This document shows positions 1 to 8,822 of a stretch of DNA of 64,000 nt, one piece after another (positions within the stretch are counted from its first letter, which is position 1; each line of letters opens with the position of its first letter). This DNA comes from Serripes groenlandicus (lineage: Eukaryota > Mollusca > Bivalvia > Cardiida > Cardiidae). The DNA lies in NCBI GenBank assembly GCA_031761405.1, contig JASEVX010000010.1:30433059-30497058 (forward strand), given 5' to 3'. Both the position numbers and the translations under genes were made by a program. The notes beneath the pieces were generated by a model. That model was not told the origin of the DNA, made no database searches, and worked only from the letters and a program-made list of their open reading frames with translations.

Positions 1-162
1 GTATAGAAGCTTCATGTATAATTTTATTGAAGTCCAACCAGTTCTTTGTAAGAAATAGGCCGGACAAAATATGGCTTCCGGCTGACCGACCGACCGGCAG
101 ACAGACAGACAGCCTGACACAGTGACTCCTATATACCCCCCTCTTCTTCAGAGGGGGTATAA
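1..162 (+). mobile_element. 3' end of a pearl/Helentron-like element
   Basis: The window opens inside a repeat whose 3' end is visible. A short tetranucleotide tract (gaccgaccgacc, then cagacagacagac) is followed by a terminal hairpin: ataccccc(c)tct at 133-144 pairs with agagggggtat at 150-160. The same layout (GACN tract, then C-run hairpin, then G-run) closes the elements at 3852-4312, 47301-47564, 50110-51658 and 61120-62820. Bivalve non-autonomous Helitron-like (pearl, DTC84-like) elements are known to carry such tracts. The 5' part lies outside the window. Confidence 0.6.
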
Positions 163-167
163 TTACC

Positions 168-338
168 AATACTCCTGGTCCATTTAGCTTGACACCAGCA
201 AGTCAGTCGTAATGCTAACCCCGCAACCATGAGCGCAAAGGAGGGCTGCCATTACTATCATATGACCTGACTTAGGATCGAACCCGCAGCCTCCTGCACC
301 CAAGGTCAACGCTATACCACTACACCATTGAGGCAGTC
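168..338 (-). repeat. tRNA-derived SINE
   Basis: Read on the minus strand, an A box (tagtggtatagc, 311-322) and a B box (ggttcgatcc, 275-284) have the spacing of a pol III tRNA promoter. The downstream body ends with a motif like 'ggtgtcaagctaaatggaccaggagta', close to the tail of the SINE at 7766-7959. The surrounding sequence does not fold as a clean functional tRNA, so I call it a SINE rather than a tRNA gene. Confidence 0.6.
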
Positions 339-593
339 ATATGAGGATATTAATCATATTATATTTCCTCTTCCAATCAGAACAGCTGAGATAAGATGTT
401 AACTTACCTAGGTTGAAAGTCCTCCGGTACAATAGCCCATGCGAGCACTTTAATATCGGCCGGTAAAATTTTATTCATAAACTTAATTGTTGAATATAAA
501 TTAGGTACCATAGTATGTGAAGTATCATCTGAAACTAAATAAGGATCATGTTAAATAATAGATTTTTTCAAACAGTACATCTGTAATAATGAT

Positions 594-1013
594 TTAACCC
601 TTTCCCTCATACAGCAATTCTGCAGCAGACGACTTTACACGTATTTTGTCAAAAAATAGAAAATCTCCATAATTGAATGGATAACCTATGACAAAAAGTG
701 GAAAACATTGTGGCAAAAGGAGAAATTGCACGTTTTGTGCAATTTCTTCTTTGTCACTATGTTTTCTAAAAGCCGTCTGCTGCAGAGGCGTCAGAAAGCG
801 TCTCACATAAAGACGTTTTCTGGCGACTCTGCAGCAACCTAATTTTGACATCATTGTTTAAAATGGACAAATTTGTCCATATTGCTAATTGACATTATGT
901 ATTCAACTTTTTTCAATCATTTTTCTTTTATTTATAGAGAGAGTTTCTATATTTTTGACTGAGTGAAAACAAAGTTCTTTGTTGCAGATTTGTTGTATGT
1001 GGGAAAGGGTTAA
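594..1013. mobile_element. MITE-A, composite of two copies
   Basis: Starts with TTAA + CCCTTTCCCTCATA and ends with TATGTGGGAAAGGG + TTAA. Inside are ctgcagcagac / gtctgctgcag motifs and the family's central hairpin (gaaattgc...gcaatttc, about 731-752). Around 805-815 one copy's 3' end (gaggcgtcagaaagcgtct) runs directly into the start of a second copy, so this is a head-on join of two elements rather than one long one. Confidence 0.7.
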
Positions 1014-1345
1014 AATTGTCAAAAATATGCAGTATCTCTATTTTTCACAATGTTTTAAATACAGAATCAATTTTCTTTTCAAAATTTTCATATTTTCCTC
1101 AATTATTTTTGACTAATAGTTTTCAAGGTCGTCTGTGAGAGATTCATTGTAGGTGGGAAATGGAGGGTCATCAAACCAGATTTTACATATTTAATTTGAT
1201 GTACTACCAATCAATGTTGATTGGTCTCACATACAAAAAGTCTGTAGCAGACAACTTTGTCAAGATCTGGGCAAAAATCTGGAAAATCTTTTTTTTAAAT
1301 GAGCAATTTCTCCTTTTGTCAGCATGTTTCCAAAAGCTATGACAG
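1014..1345. mobile_element. Degraded MITE-A fragments
   Basis: Recognisable pieces only: a 3' end-like stretch (gtcgtctgtgagag...gtaggtgggaaatgg, about 1128-1165) and a core with gtctgtagcagacaactttg and gagcaatttctccttttgtc (1228-1320). Terminal TTAA ends are lost. A 60-residue reading frame over 1160-1342 is a by-product of this repeat. Confidence 0.5.
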
Positions 1346-1379
1346 ACAAATTTAAAGTTGTGTACAGCGGTACACTGGT

Positions 1380-1593
1380 TAGACTATTTTACACATACAG
1401 ATGATTGATGATGGCTCTACAGCAGACGACTTTTGAAGACATTGTGTTTACAGGCCAAATTGCTCACTATTACCATGCAATCTAGTCAATAACTATACTT
1501 TCATTTACAGAGAATTTACATATTTTTGTTTCTTTTAATCTGATTACCATCTTCAAAGTCTTATGCTGCAGATTTTATGTATGTAGGAAAGTG
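1380..1593. mobile_element. Degraded MITE-A copy
   Basis: Contains the ctacagcagacgac motif near 1418, the internal 'tatactttcatttacagagaatttcc'-like segment and a 3' end reading atgctgcagatttt...gtaggaaagtgtcaa. It abuts the next copy directly, the two sharing a mutated TTAA (tcaa) at 1594-1597. Confidence 0.55.
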
Positions 1594-1822
1594 TCAACCC
1601 TTTCCCTCATATAAACGCTTTCAAACACCTCTGCAGCAGACGTTTTTTTGAAAACATGGCGACAAAAGAAGAAATTGCTCAAAATTAGCAATTTCTCCTT
1701 TTGGCACCATGTCTTCAACTATATTTAATTATTGCACTTTCATTTAAAGGGAGTTTCCAAATGTTTTCGGGTATGCTTTAAAAGTCTGCTGCAGGTTTAC
1801 TGCATGTGTGGGAAAGGGTTAA
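1594..1822 (+). mobile_element. MITE-A copy
   Basis: Near-complete: ccctttccctcatataaacgc at the left, cctctgcagcagacg, the central hairpin (gaaattgctcaaaattagcaatttc) and a right end gtgtgggaaaggg followed by TTAA at 1819-1822. The left TTAA is mutated to tcaa. Confidence 0.7.
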
Positions 1823-2021
1823 TATCAACATCTCCAGAAGTCGATTATCTTGTTGCATGCATAAATTAATAGAAACCGACCTTCATCTTCACCATCTTCT
1901 CTACATCTGTTTTGTTTTATTCCACTTGATTTAAGTTGTAGTGGATAATCATCTTGTACGTCAAAGGCTACAACCTGAAGAAACAGATTAATTCTGAGGT
2001 TTAGGTTATCAGTAACCTTAA

Positions 2022-2259
2022 TTCAACCATTTCTCTTATACGACAATTCTGCAGCAGACGACTCCATTTTTGTATATCCAACGTATTTTGTCAAAAAATA
2101 GAAAATCTCTATAATTGAATGGATAACCTATGACTTAAAGTGGAAAACATTGTGGCAAAAGGAGAAATTGCTTGTTTTGAGCAATTTCTTCTTTTGTCAC
2201 TATGTTTTCAAGAAGCTGTCTGCTGCAGAGGTGTCAGAAAGTATGAGGGAAAGTGTTAA
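2022..2259 (-). mobile_element. MITE-A copy
   Basis: Inverted orientation relative to 1594-1822: the acgacaattctgcagcagacgac end comes first and gaggtgtcagaaagtatgaggg last. Central hairpin at about 2162-2190. Ends are slightly decayed (ttcaaccatttctc on the left; gaaagtgttaa on the right). A short reading frame running through it has no independent support. Confidence 0.7.
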
Positions 2260-2598
2260 AACAGGATTTGTACTCGTCTGCAGCAGTCAATCTTTGCCTT
2301 GTGTTTTCCATTTTTTTTCAATAATTATACATTCATTTAGAGATATTCCATTTCCATACCTTAATGCTTTCAAATTTGATTGCTACATAACTTGTATATA
2401 TATGTTATTCAAAGGTGGACTACACTTACAGCAAGAAGTTACTGCTGTAAATGCAAAGGGACAATAAAGATGGAGAGAAAGCCTGTCTAATGAAAGTGCA
2501 AAATTTAATTGAATAGAGTTGAAACATTATTTTCAACTCTATTGTCAATGCATTCAATACAGATGCATAAAAATGTTTCTGTAAGTAAGAAAGGGTTA
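2260..2598. mobile_element. Degraded MITE-A-related sequence
   Basis: Carries cgtctgcagcagtcaatc near 2276, the 'ataattatacattcatttagaga' segment seen in several copies, and a 3' end ctgtaagtaagaaagggtta. No intact termini. Only partial homology can be supported. Confidence 0.4.
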
Positions 2599-2687
2599 GT
2601 TTTGTGGTAATAACTTTATGAGGCATAAGATATATTCCAGGAATATTACGGGTCTATCGTCTTAGGTTGTCAAGTAAATACCCTTGA

Positions 2688-2911
2688 TTAACCCTTTTTC
2701 ACATGCATACACATTTTGATGCATCTGCAGCAGATGACTTTGAAAACAAAACATTGCAGCAAAAGGAGAAGTTACCAATAATGAGCATTTGTTCCTTTTG
2801 CCACTTTTTTTTCAAGAATTAAACTTTAATTTATAAGATATTTTCCATCTTGTTACTGAGATTGTATTTTATAGTCATTTACTGCAGATTCGTTATTTGT
2901 GGAAAAGGTAA
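2688..2911 (+). mobile_element. MITE-A copy
   Basis: TTAA at 2688-2691 followed by CCCTTTTTCACATG, then gcatctgcagcagatgac, a decayed hairpin with gcaaaaggagaag and cattactgcagattcg, ending ttgtggaaaaggtaa. The right TTAA is reduced to gtaa. Confidence 0.65.
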
Positions 2912-2914
2912 TGT

Positions 2915-3003
2915 GTTTCAACCCACTCCCTTACCTTTAGACAACCAGCTTTTAAAATAATACTATAAACAACCTATTCTCCTTTTGACAATGTTTTCAC
3001 CTC
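2915..3003 (+). mobile_element. MITE-A left-end fragment
   Basis: caacccactcccttaccttt resembles a decayed left terminus; the hairpin region survives as ttctccttttgacaatgttttc. Truncated on the right. Confidence 0.35.
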
Positions 3004-3067
3004 TAATCAAAGAAAACAAAAGTCCATTATTGCATCATTTTCTCATAGACATTCTCAAAGCATACAT

Positions 3068-3314
3068 TCGACGGCTTGGCATGAAACGGTTGTAACTAAA
3101 AACCTATTATGAAAACCATGGGAGTGGGCAATTTTGACCACTTTGTAAACAATGCAAATTTAGGTGCTATTGCTCAGAACGAGCAATGGCACCTAAATTT
3201 CAATTGTTTACCAAGAAAAATTATTTTATCCTTATAAAGACTTTATGGCGAGGTGATTAACCTTGGCAAAAAAATACCAATTTTAGTTACAACCGTTTCA
3301 CGCCAGGCACTCGA
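3068..3314. mobile_element. Long-hairpin MITE with 28-35 bp TIRs
   Basis: The left end (3073-3101, ggcttggcatgaaacggttg...) is the reverse complement of the right end (3281-3308, ...caaccgtttcacgccaggc) with about two mismatches in 28 bp, and similarity extends outward to tcga on both sides. The centre is a second long palindrome: gtaaacaat..aaatttaggtgc.attgctc, a 5-base loop agaac, then gagcaat.gcacctaaattt..attgtttac (about 3147-3211). No coding capacity. A distinct family from MITE-A, but its loop core matches MITE-A's. Confidence 0.75.
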
Positions 3315-3402
3315 TCATGTCCTTTTTTCAGGTTTAGTACATAAATACCTCATCATGTGTATGTTTCTTTATTAAATGTGTACATGTTTATATCTCTTTA
3401 TT

Positions 3403-3680
3403 GATTGATTAGGGTTTGATACTGTTTTCAACAATTTTTCAGACATATCACTGCGGCTAGGTCACATACCACTGTGTTTCATGGGTCTCTCACACCAGTA
3501 CTCCACACAACAATCGTTCAAATCAACCGGCTGCTTTTCTGTATTTATTAGCACATTAATGAAAGGGAAAAGACATGTGTCAAATTGACTTCTGCAAAAC
3601 GTCTGAAAGAATGATGGCCGATCTGTGATTCAAACTCACAACCCCCGCACAGACAGCTTGCATTGGCACCGGGACTCGGC
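3403..3680 (-). repeat. SINE, minus strand
   Basis: On the minus strand the copy ends in a 'gttgaaaa-cagtatcaaaccc' tail with (caat)n at 3403-3413, a tail motif that recurs at 13796, 14210, 21480, 32665 and 33925. A degraded B box (gagtttgaatc) lies near 3625-3650. The A box is not convincing. Confidence 0.45.
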
Positions 3681-3851
3681 ATATATCTTTTGAAGATTGA
3701 ACATTAATATGATAGTAAATATCTAATGTTCTTTGTCAAAAAAAATCTATGATTGATGCTTATGGTAAGTTACCTGATGTATTGCACTAACACCAATATC
3801 GGTCCGGGACATCTTTGCATAACGGGAGGGTCTAAATTATAAAACAAACAA

Positions 3852-4312
3852 AACTAGAAATATCACTGAAGGTGATGAATAACCCCAGCTGGTGCCTGAC
3901 AATACACATATATGTATGAGAAATTCAAGGGGCCATATAACTCATTCAAAATAATTCCAGTGCAACACGCCGACAATATGCTCAACTAAGCTTGGTATCA
4001 ATCGTTCTTGTGAAGTTATATTGAATTGTGACCAAGGGTTGCTGAGAAATAGTGTTCACAAAATATAGACATATATGTAATATGTATGAGAAATTTAAGG
4101 GGCCATAACTCATTTAAAAATAATTCCAGTGCAACATGCCGACAATATGCACAACTAGGCTTGGTATCAATCGTTCTTGTGAAGTTATATTGAATTGTGA
4201 CAAAGGGTTGCTGAGAAATAGTGTTCACAAGAAATGTCTACAGACCAACGGACCGACCGACCGACCGACAAGCGTGACTACTATATATAGCACCCATCTA
4301 CGTATCTGGGGG
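3852..4312 (+). mobile_element. Pearl/Helentron-like element, two internal units
   Basis: Begins aaactagaaatatcactgaa; the first bases contain a small hairpin (atcac-tgaag-gtgat) followed by ataacccc. It holds two copies of a roughly 170-bp unit ('agaaattcaaggggccata' near 3920 and 4088; 'gaccaagggttgctgagaaa' near 4029 and 4199). It ends with gaccgaccgaccgac and a hairpin-like end, cacccatctacgtatctgggggtata. A shorter one-unit relative lies at 47301-47564. Confidence 0.7.
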
Positions 4313-4349
4313 TATAATAACCCTCCTATGTTGCCTGTCTTTTGTCAAG

Positions 4350-4572
4350 TTAACCCTTTCCACCATATCGACGCTTTCTGATGCCTCTGCAGCAGACAAC
4401 ATTTTGAAAACATAGTGACAAAAGAAGAAATTGCTCAAATCGAGCAATTTCTCCTTTTGCCACAATGTTTTCCACTTTTAGTCATAGGTTATCCATTCAA
4501 CTATAGAGATTTTCTATTCTTTGACAAAATATGTTGTCTGCTGCAGAATTGTCATATGAGGGAAAGGGTTAA
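4350..4572 (+). mobile_element. MITE-A, complete copy
   Basis: Best-preserved reference copy. TTAA (4350-4353), CCCTTTCCACCATATCGACG, cctctgcagcagac, a 63-nt imperfect hairpin (aaacatagtgac...gccacaatgttt; perfect core gaaattgctc-aaatc-gagcaatttc), the segment 'agtcataggttatccattca', gtctgctgcagaattgtc, atgagggaaaggg, TTAA (4569-4572). TTAA target duplication plus ends starting CCC are the signature of piggyBac-superfamily elements. There is no open frame, so it is non-autonomous. Confidence 0.85.
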
Positions 4573-4613
4573 TATAACTTAGAAGGTCACCAAAGAAATG
4601 TACCAGTTAGTAT

Positions 4614-4820
4614 TTAACCCTTTCCTACTTGTAGACGCATTCTGACACATCTGCAGCAGACGACATTTGAAAACATTGTGGCTAAAGGAGAAATTGCTCA
4701 TTATGAGCAATATATCCTTGAGCCCCAATGTTTTTAACTCTTTTAAATAAATAAACCCTTTTTTATGGAGATTTTTCATGATTTTGTCAATTTATTTGCT
4801 CCAGATTATAGATAGTATAG
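4614..4820 (+). mobile_element. MITE-A copy with decayed right end
   Basis: TTAACCCTTTCCTACTTGTA at 4614, catctgcagcagacgac and hairpin gaaattgctcattatgagcaat. The right terminus fades near ttatttgctccagattatag and lacks GGGAAAGGGTTAA. Confidence 0.65.
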
Positions 4821-4947
4821 TCAAAGTTTTAAAACTATTCAAAAGTTGTCTTGAAATATTCGAATAATTTTTGGGATAAAATAAGAATAATAATTTTATT
4901 TTCCAGTACACTAAACATCTAAATATTGTTCTTTTATGATTCATTTT

Positions 4948-4969
4948 TACTGGGTAGACATACCCAGTA
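4948..4969. other. Perfect 9-bp hairpin
   Basis: tactgggta (4948-4956), loop gaca, tacccagta (4961-4969). A near-identical hairpin occurs at 40635-40655. Function unknown. Confidence 0.5.
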
Positions 4970-5165
4970 AGCCAAATTTTGTATAATTTCATGACTTTCC
5001 ATTGACTGTTTTTTTCACTATTTACTTCCAAAATAGTTTTGAACTATTTATTACTTACCCTGGTGTCACAATTAGCAATGTTTGCAGAATATTCATCATT
5101 TCAAAATTTCATCTGGAATTCGGCACCTTTAAGTAAGAATGGCATTTATAAGCCAAAGTAGATCT

Positions 5166-5333
5166 CTAGATAAGAGGCATTTTTCGTGTTCTAAAATCCT
5201 TATTTGACATTCAAACCCTATGTTGTGGGTACTCTGATTGAGACGATTCTTTTGAGAACCCACAACATAGGATTTTGTTGAGTAATAAGAGAAATATTGT
5301 GAGGAAAAGACCTGTTCACTCCCTCTTATCTAG
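5166..5333. mobile_element. MITE-B, complete copy
   Basis: Perfect 12-bp terminal inverted repeats: ctagataagagg (5166-5177) and cctcttatctag (5322-5333). An internal palindrome, cctatgttgtgggt (about 5217-5230) versus acccacaacatagg (about 5260-5273), lies between them. Other copies are at 9716-10030 and 11905-12050. No coding capacity. Confidence 0.75.
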
Positions 5334-5427
5334 TCCTCTGGCCAAAGTTCTACATACAGACAGAAGCCTAGATAAGGTGGAGTATAAAACTGGATTATGC
5401 TCCACACTTACTTGCTAATTACTCGTG

Positions 5428-5647
5428 TTAACCCTTTCCAAGATACAACAAATCTGCAGTAGACTACATATTTGCAAAAACATAGAAAATCTCTAAAAAT
5501 GAAGGAATAATTACTGAATAAAATTTATAATATTGTGGCAAAAGGGGAAATTGCTCGTTTTGAGCAATTTCTTCTTTTGCCACAATGTTTTCAATAGTCG
5601 TCTGCTGTAGAGGCGTCAGAAAGTGTCTGTATCTCGGAAAGGGTTAA
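5428..5647 (-). mobile_element. MITE-A copy
   Basis: Flanked by TTAA on both sides (5428-5431, 5644-5647). Inverted orientation: aatctgcagtagactac first, gtctgctgtagaggcgtcag last. Hairpin gaaattgctc-gtttt-gagcaatttc is perfect. Confidence 0.8.
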
Positions 5648-5676
5648 CCTATGTTGTTGGTGCTCACTGAGGTCAG

Positions 5677-5906
5677 TTAACCCTTTCCCTCATATAGACG
5701 CTTTCTGACGCCTCTGCAGCAGACAGCTTTTTGAAAACATAATGACAAAAGAAGAAATTGCTCAAAACGAGCAATTTCTCCTTTTGACACAATGTTTTTC
5801 ACTTTATGTCATAGGTTATCTATTCAATTATAGAGATTTTCTATTTCTTGACAAAATATGTTCAAAGTCGTCTGCTACAGAATTGTCCTATGAGGAAAAG
5901 GGTTAA
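5677..5906 (+). mobile_element. MITE-A, complete copy
   Basis: TTAA at 5677-5680 and 5903-5906. Nearly identical to 4350-4572 and 6526-6756, which suggests recent mobility. It lies only about 30 bp from the end of the preceding copy. Confidence 0.85.
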
Positions 5907-6157
5907 ATATATTAGAACATGAAAAATGACCTTGATCTAGAGCTCTGCTATGGCAGAAACAATTAAATCTCAACCTTACTGAGCGTTCTCTTTGGTTAAC
6001 CTACTCTTAAAAAGAGCATCAAACAGATGGTCTTCGATGGTGTTACCATGATGTGCTTGAAATTGAAATCCTTGGTAACTTTGTCCCATATATAAGAGTT
6101 TCAACGCCAATCGCAGGGCTGGTTGTCTATGCAAAGAAACAAACAAATAAACATGAG

Positions 6158-6358
6158 TTAACCCTTTCCCTCATATAGACGCTTTCTGACGCCTCAGTAG
6201 CAGACGGTGTTTTGAAAACAGTGACAAAAGAGGAAATTGCACAAAACATACAATTTCTCCATTTGCCACAATGTTTTCCACTGAATGGATAACCTATGTT
6301 TTGACAAAATACGTTCAAAGTCGTCTGCTGCAGAATTGTCGTATAGGAAACGGTTTAA
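6158..6358 (+). mobile_element. MITE-A copy, internally deleted
   Basis: TTAA at 6158-6161 and 6355-6358. Same ends as the reference copy, but about 25 bp shorter because sequence between 'ttttccact' and 'atacgttcaaagtcg' is rearranged. Hairpin partly decayed (gaaattgcacaaaacatacaatttc). Confidence 0.75.
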
Positions 6359-6428
6359 ACAAGTTTACACTTTCCCACTAGCAGAAGCGTTCTGACAAAT
6401 CTGCAGCCGACACCTTTTAAAAACATTA

Positions 6429-6850
6429 AGGCCTTTTTCTAGGCATTTTGGGAACAATAATTTGGCCCTTTATTTGGGAAAATTAATCGCTTATATTTTT
6501 TAAATTGGGAATAAAAAAAACAGGGTTAACCCTTTCCCTCATATAGATGCTTTCTGACGCCTCTGCAGCAGACGGCTTTTTGAAAACAGTGACAAAAGAA
6601 GAAATTGCTCAAAACGAGCAATTTCTCCTTTTGCCACAATGTTTTCCACTTTTAGTCATAGGTTATCAATTCAATTATAGAGATTTTCTATCTTTTGACA
6701 AAATATGTTCAAAGTCATCTGCTGCAGAATTGTCGTATGATGGAAAGGATAATTAACATGACAAAATTGGGAATTCTGCATGATTTTATAGACTTTGCCA
6801 TTGGGAATGGGTCAGAATATCTGACCCGTGGGATGCCTAGAAAAAGGCCT
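6429..6850. mobile_element. MITE-C inserted in MITE-A
   Basis: Perfect 18-bp terminal inverted repeats: aggcctttttctaggcat (6429-6446) and atgcctagaaaaaggcct (6833-6850). The flanks aaacatta and gaacattg agree at 6 of 8 positions, compatible with a decayed 8-bp target duplication (hAT-like, inference). Contains a small hairpin gggtcaga..tctgaccc near 6820-6838 and a nested MITE-A copy. Confidence 0.75.
6526..6756 (+). mobile_element. MITE-A copy nested in MITE-C
   Basis: Complete copy with TTAA at 6526-6529 (in caggg-TTAA) and 6753-6756 (TTAA-catg). Nearly identical to the copy at 5677. Its position inside MITE-C, itself inside an older MITE-A, gives a three-level nest. Confidence 0.8.
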
Positions 6851-7040
6851 GAACATTGTGACAAAATGAGAAAATGCTCATGATGAGCAAATTCAATGTT
6901 TGCAACAATGTTTACACTTTAATTTGAAGAAATTTTCCATATATTTCCAAAATGTTTTCTAAGTCGTCTACAGATTTGATGTATGTGGAGAAAGTTGATG
7001 TTAATAGATCACTCTTGGAATCAATTTATGAGAAAATGGC

Positions 7041-7222
7041 TTAACCCTCTCCCACATACAGACAATTTATGATGCCTCTGCAGCAGATAACCTTTGAAAA
7101 CATTTAAGGCAAAAAGAGAAATTGCTCATAATTCAATCATTATACTTTCATTTCAAGAGATTTTCCCTATTTTTGCCTACATGTTGTCTACTGCAGGTTT
7201 GTTGTATGTGGGAAGGGGTTAA
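7041..7222 (+). mobile_element. MITE-A copy, internally deleted
   Basis: TTAA at 7041-7044 and 7219-7222, with TTAACCCTCTCCCACATACA and GTATGTGGGAAGGGGTTAA ends. The right half of the hairpin is missing (…aaattgctcataattcaatca…). Confidence 0.7.
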
Positions 7223-7388
7223 TCTTGTTTTACTCAGTTCAGGTAGTATGCAACACAGAAGCTTTTCATACCTTTGCAGCTGAAAACTTTTGAAAAATTG
7301 TTGGAAAAGAAAAAAGAGATAAACAAATATATGAGCTATGTCATACAAAAACTGCCCTAAGTGATTTGGCAACTAGAAAAGATGATGA

Positions 7389-7620
7389 TTAATCAATTCC
7401 CACATACAACAATTATGCAGGCAGCAGACCACTTTGAACACATATTGGCAAAAATGTGAAATATCTCCATAAATGAGAGTTTAATCATTAAATAGAGTTG
7501 AAAACATTGTGACAAAGGGGGAAATTGCTCAATTTGAGCAATTTCTCCTTATGCATCAATGTTTTCAAAAGTCGTCTGCAACAAATGCTCGGAATACGTC
7601 TGCAAGTGGGAAAGGGTTAA
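7389..7620 (-). mobile_element. MITE-A copy
   Basis: TTAA at 7389-7392 and 7617-7620; hairpin gaaattgctc-aattt-gagcaatttc perfect. The left end is diverged (ttaatcaattcccacatac). Between 7223 and 7388 only a degraded MITE-A-like patch (ctttgcagctgaaaactttt) is visible. Confidence 0.7.
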
Positions 7621-7765
7621 CTTGCCCCTCTTGCATCAGGGCCTGTCCCGCTTGCCACCTTGTCGTATGATCATCAAGGAAAATTAATCTCTTGAGAATG
7701 AGTATGACCAAAAACCGACTATATAATAAGTATGATATTTAATTGCATTTGCCATTAATCTGTAA

Positions 7766-7959
7766 GACCACCTCAGTGCTGTAGTGGTAAAGCATCCACC
7801 TTTAGTGCGGGAGATCGTTGGTTCAATCCCAACCAGTTCATACCTAAGACTTTAAAAACGGTAGTAATGCCTTCGCCTCCATTGCCATCAGGATCCTGGG
7901 GTTTATATACCATTACAAGTGATTCACCGGTGTCGGGATTTATGGACCAGGAGTACTAG
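7766..7959 (+). repeat. tRNA-derived SINE, well preserved
   Basis: A box tagtggtaaagc (about 7784-7795) and B box ggttcaatccc (about 7820-7830) are followed by a body with gtagtaatgcc and a tail tgtcgggatttatggaccag. It is the best copy of the family seen in reverse at 168-338. The tRNA head is too diverged to call a functional tRNA. Confidence 0.65.
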
Positions 7960-8207
7960 TTAACCCTTTCCCTCATATAGACGCTTTCTGACGCCTCTGC
8001 AGCAGACAGTTTTTTTAAAACGAGCAATTTCTCCTTTTGCCACAATGTTTCCCACTTTTCGTCATAGGTTATGCATTCAATTATAGAGATTTTCTATTAT
8101 TAGCGAAAAAAGTTTAAAAACATTTTTGCAACGGAAACATTCCTCATTTGAGCAATTTCTCCATTTGTGCAGAGGCTTTCGAAAGCGTTTGTATGTGGGA
8201 AACGTCA
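7960..8207 (+). mobile_element. MITE-A composite or rearranged copy
   Basis: TTAA at 7960-7963, inserted at the SINE's 3' edge. The left end is near-identical to young copies, but half of the hairpin is deleted (ttttttaaaacgagcaatttc). From about 8105 the sequence is a different, older copy ending gtatgtgggaaacgtcaa. Confidence 0.65.
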
Positions 8208-8249
8208 AAGGCTTCACGTTTGTTTCAGTGAATGATACAAAATTACATT

Positions 8250-8340
8250 AGTAACCCCTTCCCACTTGAAGACACATTTTGACGCATCTGCAGTAGATCA
8301 CCTTTGAAAACATAGTGACAAAAGGAGAAACTACTCAGTG
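8250..8340 (+). mobile_element. MITE-A left-half fragment
   Basis: gtaaccccttcccacttgaa, gcatctgcagtagatcacc and gacaaaaggagaaactac are recognisable; truncated thereafter. 8341-8590 holds nothing I recognise. Confidence 0.5.
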
Positions 8341-8591
8341 TTTTTCTCTAAGGATATGAACAAATTCATTGATTTATGTTGCAAATGGAATTAAATCATT
8401 CCTGTAGGGGAATTCATTTCTATCCAAAGCTCGCTACTTGAAACAGTGAGTTAATCCTAATTGTTATTTCTCGACAATCACCGTAAAATATATGATAAGT
8501 AAAAACTTAACATCATTTTTACGAAACATTTCAGTTACTGATGTACACTTGAATAGCTGTCAGAATCAAGGAGCTGCACTAAATAGTTATT

Positions 8592-8822
8592 ATAACCTTT
8601 TCCACATATAAAAAAATCTGCAGCAGACGACTTTGAAAAGATTCAGTCAAAATTATTGAAATTCTATAAATATGAAAGAACAAATATTGAATAAAGTTGT
8701 AAACATTGTGGAAAAAGGAGATATTGCTCATTATGATAAATTTCTCCATATGTAATTGCCACATTTTTTTCAAAATTGGTCTGCTGCAGAGGCGTCTGTA
8801 GGTGTGAATCATCAATGGGTTA
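8592..8822 (-). mobile_element. MITE-A copy, decayed
   Basis: aaccttttccacatataaaa, aatctgcagcagacgac, a weak hairpin (gatattgctcattatgataaattt) and ggtctgctgcagaggcgtctg are present. The right end is only gggttaa. Confidence 0.55.

Larger units (their letters stand above)
6359..6992 (+). mobile_element. Older MITE-A copy split by an insertion
   Basis: Left part 6359-6428 (actttcccactagcag...aatctgcagccgacac) and right part 6851-6992 (aacattgtgacaaaatgag...hairpin...gatgtatgtggagaaagtt) make one MITE-A copy once the MITE-C element between them is removed. Confidence 0.65.
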
